Source: an uncultured Sutterella sp. (lineage in GTDB: Bacteria; Pseudomonadota; Gammaproteobacteria; Burkholderiales; Burkholderiaceae_F). From it: DNA of 15,796 bases. Position 1 is the first letter of the stretch. Every line of letters begins with the position of its first letter. The stretch lies in NCBI GenBank assembly GCA_900552195.1, contig URYO01000010.1, positions 1 through 15,796 on the forward strand, written 5' to 3'. The translations under genes and the position numbers were made by a program. Under the pieces are notes generated by a model, which saw only the letters and a program-made list of their open reading frames with translations, was not told the origin of the DNA and ran no database searches. Below are positions 1 through 6,592 of the stretch, piece after piece.

Positions 1-132
1 CTGGAGGATATGCATATCCCAGTGTATAATGCGGATAATGAAGCGAAGCGCCTTACTGTTTCCGATGCCGGAATTCGCGGCTTCATTTTGCTAAGTTAGG
101 TGCTGCCGCGTCTTATTTATTCTGGATCTGAA
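1..132 (+). other. left-edge region: possible partial ORF tail and possible promoter of the DUF721 gene
   Basis: Two readings compete. First, plus frame 1 is open from base 1 to a TAG at 97-99, coding 32 residues ending in RGFILLS; this could be the C-terminus of a gene that starts outside the window. I do not recognise the peptide. Second, a perfect TATAAT hexamer at 25-30 could be a -10 box for the downstream gene, although no good -35 is visible about 17 bases upstream. A perfect 14-base palindrome, GGATATGCATATCC, sits at 6-19. The minus strand offers only an ATG near position 84 reading off the left edge, with no clear ribosome binding site. The sequence does not decide between these. 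Confidence 0.3.
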
Positions 133-693
133 ATGTACCCGCGATCTGCACAAAAACCGATCTCCAAAGTCCTTCAAAGAGGCTCTTTGGCCAAACACTT
201 CGGATTCCTAAGATTAGCGAAACGCCTGGCTGCGGTGATTGATCCGGTCTGCCAAAGTTACAAACTCGGAGCCTCCGTCACGCCCGACTGTCTACGACTC
301 TCTGTTCAGCAAGTTCGAATTAAAGACGAAAACCCGTACGATATCGATCCGGATGAAGATCCCCGCGATCTGATCATAGAAGTGCTGCTCTTAGAAGTCG
401 GCCTGCCTAATCCGCTTTTTGTGCGCCGCTTCACGATGTTCCAGCCGTCGGTAGAAAAGGCACTCGCTGAAAAAGGCTTCGGCGCTATGCAAGTCAAGGC
501 CGTGATCGACAGATGCGGGCTGCACCCGCAGCCGTTCCTCTTTACGGAAAGCGGCCCCGCAATCGGCGGTCCCGGTGCGGTTGAGGGCGCTAAAGAATTA
601 TCCGACCGCCTGCCCGAAAGCTCGCCTTTAAAAGAAGCAATGGCAAAACTGGCAGCTTCTCTTGAAGAACACCAGAGCAACAGCCGCAGGTAA
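133..693 (+). CDS. DUF721 / DciA-like protein, convergent with lpxC
   Basis: The protein has 186 residues from the ATG at 133. A GTG at 100 in the same frame would add 11 residues, and neither start has a convincing Shine-Dalgarno. Residues 8-40 form a basic helical stretch (KPISKVLQRG, then LAKHFGFLRLAKRLAAVIDP), followed by a beta-type segment at 43-60 and a second block at 95-127 with a VRRF...VEKALAEKGF...VKAVIDR pattern. This layout resembles the DUF721 family, whose best-known member, DciA, loads or assists the replicative helicase DnaB. The tail (157-178, LSDRLPESSPLKEAMAKLA) resembles tails I recall in betaproteobacterial DUF721 proteins. An acidic insertion at 64-79 (Asp/Glu/Pro-rich) separates the strands. 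A DUF721 gene convergent with lpxC is, to my recollection, a common betaproteobacterial arrangement. Helicase-loading function is inferred from family only. Confidence 0.55.
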   Translation: MYPRSAQKPISKVLQRGSLAKHFGFLRLAKRLAAVIDPVCQSYKLGASVTPDCLRLSVQQVRIKDENPYDIDPDEDPRDLIIEVLLLEVGLPNPLFVRRFTMFQPSVEKALAEKGFGAMQVKAVIDRCGLHPQPFLFTESGPAIGGPGAVEGAKELSDRLPESSPLKEAMAKLAASLEEHQSNSRR

Positions 694-694
694 G

Positions 695-718
695 AAAAAG
701 CCCGCGGATAACGCGGGC
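695..718 (-). terminator. Rho-independent terminator of the lpxC end of the cluster
   Basis: A perfect 7-bp GC-only stem, GCCCGCG (700-706) with CGCGGGC (712-718), closes a 5-base loop. On the minus strand it is followed by five T (695-699), as expected for an intrinsic terminator about 24 bases after the lpxC stop codon. On the plus strand the stem is followed by A, not T, so it would not end the convergent DUF721 transcript by the same mechanism. A weaker AAAACA/TGTTTT hairpin (721-735) followed by CTTTT might do so, with low confidence. Confidence 0.85.
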
Positions 719-741
719 AAAAAACAAGATGTTTTCTTTTC

Positions 742-1659
742 TTAGTTCGAAGGTTCTTTTACTGCTTCGGTAAAGGCCTTCGGAGCACTATTTTCGTCCT
801 GATACTCAACAAACTCCCAGTTCTCCGGATCCGCTAACAGCGTCCGCAGAAGTTTGTTGTTGATTTCGTGACCGGACTTAAAGGCACGGTAATGCGCAAC
901 CAGTGGATGACCTAATACATACAAGTCGCCCATGGCGTCCAAGAGCTTATGTTTTGCAAATTCATCCTGAGAGCGCAGACCGCCTGGATTTAAGACGTGG
1001 AAGTCATCGAGCACAATCGCGTTGTCCAATGTTCCGCCTTGTGCCAAGCCCATGCCCCAAAGCATCTCTAAGTCGTTCACAAAGCCGAAGGTACGGGCGT
1101 GGGAGACGCTTTCGATGTAGTTTTCCTTGTTGAAGTCAACTTCAACAAACTGAGCTGTTTCGTCAATCGCCGGATGACCGAAGTCAATCGCAAAAGACAG
1201 TTTATAGCCGTCATAAGGTTCAAGGGAGGCCCACTTGTCGCCGACGTGGATGGAGACGTTTTTCTTCACGCGGACGAATTTTCGCGGAGCATCCTGTTCC
1301 TGGATACCGGCAGCTCTGATCAAGAAGACAAACGTAGAGCCGGAGCCGTCCATAATCGGAATCTCAGGTGCATCGACATCGATGTAGCAGTTGTCGATCG
1401 CCAAACCGGACAGCGCACTCATCAAGTGCTCGATCGTCGCAATACGGGCTCCGACTTTATCCAACGTCGTCGCCATGCGCGTGTCGTTGACGCGTTCAGG
1501 CTCAGCCTTAATCGCAACGGGCGGCTTCAAATCGGTTCGAGTAAACACCAGGCCGGTATCGGGAGGTGCCGGCCGCAGAGTCAGACGGACTTTGCGGCCG
1601 GAGTGCAAACCGATGCCGACGGTGGAGAATACCTTCTTAAGCGTTCTCTGTTTGATCAT
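742..1659 (-). CDS. lpxC: UDP-3-O-acyl-N-acetylglucosamine deacetylase LpxC
   Basis: LpxC is the zinc-dependent cytoplasmic deacetylase that removes the acetyl group from UDP-3-O-acyl-GlcNAc, the committed step of lipid A synthesis. The ATG at 1659 gives 305 residues, the same as the E. coli protein, beginning MIKQRTLKK like its homologues. The in-frame TTG at 1671 sits almost on top of the ftsZ stop and was not chosen. Zinc ligands and catalytic residues are all visible: E77-H78 in ATIEHLMSAL, H237 and D241 in FAKHKLLDAMGDL, and H264 in FKSGHEINNKLL. The NAPEIPIMDGS-type strand is present as DAPEIPIMDGSGS (96-108). The gene starts 15 bases after ftsZ and so is probably co-transcribed with it. 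A hairpin terminator follows the gene. In E. coli LpxC is controlled mainly by proteolysis via its C-terminus; the tail here (KEPSN) differs, so that control cannot be assumed. Confidence 0.98.
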   Translation of the reverse strand: MIKQRTLKKVFSTVGIGLHSGRKVRLTLRPAPPDTGLVFTRTDLKPPVAIKAEPERVNDTRMATTLDKVGARIATIEHLMSALSGLAIDNCYIDVDAPEIPIMDGSGSTFVFLIRAAGIQEQDAPRKFVRVKKNVSIHVGDKWASLEPYDGYKLSFAIDFGHPAIDETAQFVEVDFNKENYIESVSHARTFGFVNDLEMLWGMGLAQGGTLDNAIVLDDFHVLNPGGLRSQDEFAKHKLLDAMGDLYVLGHPLVAHYRAFKSGHEINNKLLRTLLADPENWEFVEYQDENSAPKAFTEAVKEPSN

Positions 1660-1674
1660 AGATTCGGCCAAACC

Positions 1675-3327
1675 TTAGTTCTTCTTGCGCAGGAAAGCAG
1701 GAATACCGTATTCGAAACGCGGTTTCTCGTCTTCTGCCTTGGCTTCAGCACCGATCTGGCCTTTGGCCTCAGGTGCGCCGTTGTGCTGATTAGCTGTCCA
1801 CAAACCGCTGTCGTTGCCGTTGCCGGCCTGAGGGTTCAGGGTTGCGAAGACATCGCTGGCAGGACGAATGTTGTTGCTGGCGTGGAAGTTGCCGAAAATC
1901 GTGTTGTCTTTCGGACCTTCAAAGCCGCCTGCGTCCGGCGTTGCGATCGGACGGCTGAAAGCCTGACCGAACGGATTGACGGCTTCGGGCTGAGGTTCTT
2001 TCGGTTCAGCCTTCGGAGCCGGTGCCGGCTCAGCCTTTTTCTGAGGCTGCGGTGTATAGGTTCCGAAAGGGTTGACTTCGGTTTTAACCTCCTCGGCCTT
2101 TACTTCAGGCTTGGCTGCCGGAGCGGCAGGAGCTGCAGTGTGAGCCGGTGCAGCAGCCGGATGAGGCTGCGGCTGAGCAAAAGAAGATGTTGCGCGCGGA
2201 GCTGCAGAAGCGTGAACTTTCGGTTTGGCAGGTGCGTCGATGTTGCCGAACAGATCATTCGGGAGGGAGTCCGGAGCGGAGCCGGAAGGCTGCCACAGAT
2301 TGGAAGGATTATCGACGGCAGGTTTGCCGTTCACGAAGCTCGTCTTAACGATGGAGTCGTCGGTACCGTTCTGATCCAGACCGGTCGCGATAACCGTAAC
2401 GCGAACCTTGTCGCCCATGCTGTCGTCATAGACCGTACCGAAGACGATAAGGGCATCGCTGTCGGCGTAGTTTTTGATGGTTTCCATGGCAGAACGGACT
2501 TCGGACATGCGGATGCCTTCCTGAGCCGTGATGTTAACCAACAGACCCTTAGCGCCGCGAAGTTCAACGCCTTCAAGCAGCGGGCAGGTAACGGCCATGG
2601 AGGCAGCCGTAACGGCACGATCGGGACCTTCGGCTTCGCCGGAACCCATCATGGCGGTACCGCGGGTACCCATAACCGTTCTGACGTCTTCGAAGTCCAG
2701 GTTGATCTGACCAACCTTCTGAATCAATTCGGCGATGCCTGCGCAGGCGTTGAAAAGCACTTCGTCGGCTTTTTCAAAGCATTCGCGCATCGTGGCGTCT
2801 TCTCCGAGCTCTTCTTCGAGCTTGTCGTTAAGAATAACGATCAGAGAATGGACGCGGTTTTTGAGCTGGTTTAAACCGAGCTCGGCATTTCTCATGCGCT
2901 TGCCGCCTTCAAAGGAGAAGGGCTTTGTCACTACGGCAACCGTCAAAATACCCAGTTCCTGTGCGACTTCAGCGATGACGGGAGAAGCACCTGTACCGGT
3001 GCCGCCGCCCATACCGGCTGTAATGAAGACCATATCGGCACCGCGGAGCTTCTCTGCGATTTCCTCTCTGGCGTCATTGGCTGCCTGGAACCCGACTTCA
3101 GGACGTGCACCGGCGCCGAGACCTGTTCTGCCGAGAGAAATCTTTTCGGAAGCGAGAGAGCGGGTCAGAGCCTGCCTGTCCGTGTTCGCGGCGATGAACT
3201 CAACTTGGCAATCCGTCAATTTGGTTACCATCGTATTAAGGGCGTTGCCGCCCGCACCGCCTACGCCTACAACTTTGATCACGGTGTTGGTAGAACCGTC
3301 CACGTAGGGTTCAAATGCCTTTTCCAT
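1675..3327 (-). CDS. ftsZ: cell division GTPase FtsZ with an unusually long C-terminal linker
   Basis: FtsZ is the tubulin-like GTPase that polymerises into the division ring. The product is 550 residues from the ATG at 3327, against about 380-400 in most proteobacteria. The GTPase core is normal: VGVGGAGGNAL (21-30), the tubulin signature GGGTGTGASP (107-116), and the T7 synergy loop INLDFEDVRTVM (208-219). The core ends near residue 318 (VIATGLD). It is followed by about 220 residues rich in Ala, Pro, Glu and Lys, containing LFGN, NPFG twice, and IFGN. The extreme C-terminus, EYGIPAFLRKKN (539-550), is the conserved peptide that binds FtsA and ZapD/MinC-type partners. A TTG at 3330 would add one Met and is better spaced from the ribosome binding site. 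All extra length lies in the linker, so this is not a fusion to a folded domain. Confidence 0.97.
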   Translation of the reverse strand: MEKAFEPYVDGSTNTVIKVVGVGGAGGNALNTMVTKLTDCQVEFIAANTDRQALTRSLASEKISLGRTGLGAGARPEVGFQAANDAREEIAEKLRGADMVFITAGMGGGTGTGASPVIAEVAQELGILTVAVVTKPFSFEGGKRMRNAELGLNQLKNRVHSLIVILNDKLEEELGEDATMRECFEKADEVLFNACAGIAELIQKVGQINLDFEDVRTVMGTRGTAMMGSGEAEGPDRAVTAASMAVTCPLLEGVELRGAKGLLVNITAQEGIRMSEVRSAMETIKNYADSDALIVFGTVYDDSMGDKVRVTVIATGLDQNGTDDSIVKTSFVNGKPAVDNPSNLWQPSGSAPDSLPNDLFGNIDAPAKPKVHASAAPRATSSFAQPQPHPAAAPAHTAAPAAPAAKPEVKAEEVKTEVNPFGTYTPQPQKKAEPAPAPKAEPKEPQPEAVNPFGQAFSRPIATPDAGGFEGPKDNTIFGNFHASNNIRPASDVFATLNPQAGNGNDSGLWTANQHNGAPEAKGQIGAEAKAEDEKPRFEYGIPAFLRKKN

Positions 3328-3525
3328 CAACTACTTTATCTCCATTACGCATCTCGAGACCTTCGATCTGCCAAGTTGGTTAATTCTAAATTCAATCGTT
3401 TTTTTCTGCGAGGAAAATTCAGAAAATTCCGTGGGTTCTGCGTTTATTTTCAGCATGAGGGGATTTTTTTGTTAGGGGTTTTCACCCGATTCTGTCCCTC
3501 AAGCTGTTTTAAGCAATACAAACCC
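3328..3525 (-). other. 198-base ftsA-ftsZ intergenic region
   Basis: This is the only sizeable gap inside the cluster and is clearly more AT-rich than the genes around it. Read on the minus strand it contains a short hairpin with a GAAA loop (GGGT GAAA ACCC), runs of seven A, and an immediate 9-base tandem repeat, GAATTTTCT then GAATTTTCC (3412-3429). It also contains a TAGAAT hexamer that could be a -10 box, but no matching -35 at 16-18 bases, so I name no promoter. Extra ftsZ promoters in or before this gap are known in other proteobacteria; here that is inference. No small gene with a credible start was seen. Confidence 0.5.
3340..3343 (-). promoter_or_regulatory. ftsZ ribosome binding site
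   Basis: GGAG on the minus strand lies 9 bases before the in-frame TTG at 3330 and 12 bases before the ATG at 3327. The spacing slightly favours the TTG, while the codon favours the ATG. The protein changes by only one Met. Confidence 0.5.
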
Positions 3526-4848
3526 TTAGAAATTTCCGAATATCCACTGTTTAATCATTCCGCCGATGCTCTTTAATCTGCGCTTGGATCCGATGTTGGA
3601 TCCCTGCGCCCAGAACTTCTGGTTCAGCTGGCACAAGTACCCCAAAACTGCGGCATGCTGCGGAGTGGAATACCCGGCAAACTGCTTCGGGAAACTTTCC
3701 GTGTTGTAGAGTTCAGGCGGCACAAATTCCGAGGTCTCGTAGTTCACCAAAGGACGTCCGAGACGCACATTGATTTCGCGCCCTGCCATATGAGAACTGA
3801 ACACTTCCTTGGCCATGCGCTGAATGCCCGGAAGCGTCGCGCCTCCGCCCGTCAGCACAACGCCGTAACCCAGCTGGGTGTGCAGGCTCTTATCGCGGAT
3901 GCGGTAGTAAATTTTTTCCAAAATGTCCTGAACTTTGACGTCAATAATCGCAGAGAGCGCCTGTTTACTCAGGATTCTTCCTCCGTCATCGCTGTAGCCC
4001 GGAGCCGTCGGAAGGCGGATAAAGCTGTCCTTGTCTTTCCTGGCGTCGTAGCGCACCTGCCCCATCTGCAGCTTGAGTTTTTCAGCGGCATCCTGAGACA
4101 AGTGGGTCTTGATTGAGATTTCGTCAGTGATCTGCTGGCCGCCCATCGGATGAACGGCGGAATACTGCACGGCTTTATCGAAGAACACAGCCACGTCGCT
4201 TAGGTCGGAGCCGATATCGATCAGCGCCACGCCCAGGTCGATTTCTTCCGGACGGAGTACGGCAGAAGCTGCGGCCAACGGATTAAAAATCAGCTGACTG
4301 TCAATGAGCTCCAAGCCGGTTCTGCGGATAACTTTATTGAGGAACAAGCACTGGGCGCTCTGCGCGGTCACGACGTGCAGACTGCCTTCAAGTTTCTTGC
4401 CCTCCATGCCGATCGGCGTGCGGATGCGGCGTGCGTAGTCAACGGAATATTCCTGAGGAATCACGTCGAGATAGCGCATCGACGGCGGCAAAGTAACGGA
4501 CATAGCCGTATTCAGAAGGTCATCGATATCCTTCTGTTCGATTTCGCCGGAACCCACAATCGTCTGCTGGATGCAGTTATCCGTACGAATGTGCGGACCG
4601 GATATACCGGCCGCAACAGTTTTAACAGTTGTATTCGCGGTTTTTTCAGCTTCTTCCACTGCCGCGCGGACACAATCAACCGCTTGATTGATATCGACAA
4701 CTCCGCCCTGCTCAATGCCTTCGCTCTTGCACTCTCCGAGGCCCTCGATCTTAAAAGTGCTCGAACTGACCGGAGACGCGATCATACACACAACCTTTGA
4801 TGACCCGATGTCCAAGCCCACCAACAAATCGTTTGATTTATCTGCCAT
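3526..4848 (-). CDS. ftsA: cell division actin-like protein FtsA
   Basis: FtsA is the actin-fold protein that tethers FtsZ filaments to the inner membrane and recruits later division proteins. The ATG at 4848 gives 440 residues, starting MADKSNDLLVGLDIG, and has a GGGGA ribosome binding site 8 bases upstream. It overlaps the 3' end of ftsQ by 11 bases. An upstream GTG at 4875 was rejected. The phosphate-1 loop GLDIGSSKVV (11-20) and the adenosine motif VVLTGGGATLPGI (330-342) are standard. The phosphate-2 loop reads DIGSDLSDVAVF (211-222) in place of the usual DIGGGTTD or DIGGGTMD type, so two glycines and the Thr are missing. The C-terminal amphipathic helix that binds membrane is present (SIGGMIKQWIFGNF, 427-440). 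The family assignment is secure; normal nucleotide handling is less so. Confidence 0.97.
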   Translation of the reverse strand: MADKSNDLLVGLDIGSSKVVCMIASPVSSSTFKIEGLGECKSEGIEQGGVVDINQAVDCVRAAVEEAEKTANTTVKTVAAGISGPHIRTDNCIQQTIVGSGEIEQKDIDDLLNTAMSVTLPPSMRYLDVIPQEYSVDYARRIRTPIGMEGKKLEGSLHVVTAQSAQCLFLNKVIRRTGLELIDSQLIFNPLAAASAVLRPEEIDLGVALIDIGSDLSDVAVFFDKAVQYSAVHPMGGQQITDEISIKTHLSQDAAEKLKLQMGQVRYDARKDKDSFIRLPTAPGYSDDGGRILSKQALSAIIDVKVQDILEKIYYRIRDKSLHTQLGYGVVLTGGGATLPGIQRMAKEVFSSHMAGREINVRLGRPLVNYETSEFVPPELYNTESFPKQFAGYSTPQHAAVLGYLCQLNQKFWAQGSNIGSKRRLKSIGGMIKQWIFGNF

Positions 4849-5647
4849 TCTTTTTATCCCCGGTATCCTGAACACTGTCTTCAGGAGAAACGGACTCTTC
4901 TTCCGGTTCCGGCTTCAGCACTGCAATCCCTTTCTCGTAACGCGCATCCAATTCTGTCGGTTCCGCACCGATTTGCGCAGAAATCGCCGGCAGAGAATGA
5001 ATGATTTTGATCAACCGCTCATCCATTTGGGCAGAATTTTCGCCCTTCTTGAGAACCAGTTTGATCACCTTGCCCTCCGGGCGTTTGAAATGCAGCGTCC
5101 AGCCGGAATATTCGGAATAAGTTAATGAAGTTACATCATATCCAAGCTTTTTGCATGTATTTTCAAAAGCCTGGTACTGCTTGTAGATTTCCATGCGGCG
5201 GTCAACGGGGCCGAAGATCTTCGGAAGCGCCCCTTTGCTCTCCGCAATTTCCTGGTTCGCAACAAAAAGCGTGCCGTCCTCGGCGAGCAGCTTTTCGTCT
5301 CCCCATACGGCGATCGGACGGTGGAGGTAAAGCGTTGCTTGAAGCTGATTCGGCCAAACGCGGCCGATCGAAACGTCTCTTACCCAAGGAATGCGCTTGA
5401 GCTGATCGGCGATTTCCGACAAATCCGCGGTGAAGTAATTCCCGTGAATATGGCCGTCGAGCACCTGCGCAACATCCTTGACGTTTATCGCGTCTTTATT
5501 GCCTTCAACCTGAACGTCAACTCCTTTCAGCAAAAATACCGGCCGCTGAACGAACCAGTACACCGCCGATGTCAGAATCAGGAGAATAAACAGCACTCCG
5601 AAAACATCGGCGAAAAGTGAAAAAGTTGACGCGCTCCAACGTCTCAT
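4838..5647 (-). CDS. ftsQ: cell division protein FtsQ
   Basis: FtsQ is a bitopic inner-membrane protein that links the cytoplasmic ring to the FtsB/FtsL and FtsW/FtsI septal synthase. The product has 269 residues. It has a short cytoplasmic N-terminus starting MRRWSAS, one membrane segment at about 12-34 (FADVFGVLFILLILTSAVYW), a POTRA domain at about 38-110 (VDVQVEGN ... IPWVRDVSIGRVWPNQLQ), then the beta domain ending DARYEKGIAVL (234-244). The tail from 246 is acidic and Pro/Ser-rich. The IPWV..V.I.R.WP pattern is typical of FtsQ/DivIB. The gene starts 3 bases after the ddl stop with an AAGGG ribosome binding site inside ddl, and its end overlaps the ftsA start, so coupled translation is likely. 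Confidence 0.95.
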   Translation of the reverse strand: MRRWSASTFSLFADVFGVLFILLILTSAVYWFVQRPVFLLKGVDVQVEGNKDAINVKDVAQVLDGHIHGNYFTADLSEIADQLKRIPWVRDVSIGRVWPNQLQATLYLHRPIAVWGDEKLLAEDGTLFVANQEIAESKGALPKIFGPVDRRMEIYKQYQAFENTCKKLGYDVTSLTYSEYSGWTLHFKRPEGKVIKLVLKKGENSAQMDERLIKIIHSLPAISAQIGAEPTELDARYEKGIAVLKPEPEEESVSPEDSVQDTGDKKNGR

Positions 5648-5650
5648 CGA

Positions 5651-6592
5651 TTAACCCTTCAAAGAAGCGCGTGCCGCGACTTGTTTAACGAGTTCCTCAT
5701 ACGAAATACCGCAGGTTCTCGCAGCGAGCGGAACCAAAGAATGCGGCGTCATGCCGGGCGCTGTGTTGATTTCGAGCAGCGCAAAGGTACCGTCATCGCG
5801 CAGCATCACGTCGATTCGGCTCCAGGCGTCGGCACCGACTGCCAATGCGGCTTTCTCAACCGTGGCCTTGATCTTTTCGGTTACGTCCTCGGACACTTCG
5901 GCCGGGCAGACGTACACAGTCTCGTCGGAGTAGTACTTGTGTTCAAAGTCGTAGTCTCCGTCCGGCGCCTTAATTTCGATGATCGGGAAAGCTTTAAGGC
6001 CTTCGCCCATATCCAAAACAGCAACGGTGAGTTCACGGCCGAACACATACTCTTCGGCAAGAACCGTCATGCCGGCTTCCTGGGCTTTGGCAAAAGCTTC
6101 TTTGACCTGTTCCAGAGTCGCATTCTTAAGTTTGTACAGACCCAAGCTCGAGCCTTCTTTGCTCGGCTTGATCACGAGGTTTCCGTTGAATCTGCGATGG
6201 GCTTCTTCGCAATCGGCCTCATTTCTCAACACCATACCGCGGGGAACAGGAATGCCCTGAGCTTCCCAGACAGCTTTCGTCATTTCTTTATCAATACCGA
6301 TGGCGCTCGCCTGCACGCCGCTGCCGGTGTAAGGAATCTTCAGGAATTCCATCACGCCCTGAATGACGCCGTCTTCACCGCCTTTCCCGTGCAAAATCAG
6401 AAAAGCGCGATCGATACCGGCTAAGTCGGATAAAGGCTGCTCTGCCGGGTCAAACTTAACGACATCCGCTCCGACGCTTTCCAGCGCTTTGAGCACGCCG
6501 CTGCCGCTCATCAAAGAGACTTCACGTTCTCCGGAAGATCCGCCCATCACAACGGCGATTTTTCCAAGGTCTTTAACATCTACGCTTTTCAT
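5651..6592 (-). CDS. ddlB: D-alanine--D-alanine ligase (DdlB type)
   Basis: This is the ATP-grasp cytoplasmic ligase that makes the D-Ala-D-Ala dipeptide used by MurF. The product has 313 residues, close to the usual 300-310. Visible motifs are the N-terminal [17 protein letters not shown] (14-30) with the catalytic Glu23, [13 protein letters not shown] (67-79), the ATP-grasp strand [12 protein letters not shown] (140-151) with Ser149, the omega-loop HKYYSDET (218-225) with Tyr220, and the metal-binding end [11 protein letters not shown] (272-282). The Ser/Tyr pair is that of D-Ala-D-Ala enzymes rather than the D-Ala-D-Lac ligases of vancomycin resistance. Its ATG overlaps the murC stop (ATGA), and ftsQ follows after 3 bases, as in many proteobacterial dcw clusters. 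Confidence 0.97.
   Translation of the reverse strand: MKSVDVKDLGKIAVVMGGSSGEREVSLMSGSGVLKALESVGADVVKFDPAEQPLSDLAGIDRAFLILHGKGGEDGVIQGVMEFLKIPYTGSGVQASAIGIDKEMTKAVWEAQGIPVPRGMVLRNEADCEEAHRRFNGNLVIKPSKEGSSLGLYKLKNATLEQVKEAFAKAQEAGMTVLAEEYVFGRELTVAVLDMGEGLKAFPIIEIKAPDGDYDFEHKYYSDETVYVCPAEVSEDVTEKIKATVEKAALAVGADAWSRIDVMLRDDGTFALLEINTAPGMTPHSLVPLAARTCGISYEELVKQVAARASLKG

Noticed and set aside
1660-1671. TTG start for LpxC at 1671
   Set aside because: It would begin 4 bases after the ftsZ stop without usable ribosome binding site spacing; the ATG at 1659 gives the family-standard MIKQRTLKK start and 305 residues.
1099-2874. 591-codon plus-strand open frame opposite ftsZ and lpxC
   Set aside because: It is the antisense shadow of two well-supported genes; its translation is rich in Arg, Cys and Phe with no recognisable domain, and it spans the ftsZ/lpxC junction.
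3464-3490. T-run and GGGGTTTTCACCC on the plus strand in the ftsA-ftsZ gap, as a possible terminator
   Set aside because: No plus-strand gene ends here, and the stem is only four base pairs; on the minus strand it would cut ftsZ from the cluster without a strong hairpin to support it.
3526-3540. Identical IFGNF pentapeptide at the FtsA C-terminus and in the FtsZ linker (477-481)
   Set aside because: Five residues are short enough to match by chance; the FtsA copy is explained by its membrane helix. No evidence of a shared function.
4849-4875. GTG start for FtsA at 4875
   Set aside because: It would add a nine-residue extension unlike the family; the ATG at 4848 has a good ribosome binding site.
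5681-6424. 247-codon plus-strand open frame opposite ddl
   Set aside because: Antisense to a complete Ddl with all catalytic motifs, and it has no family resemblance.
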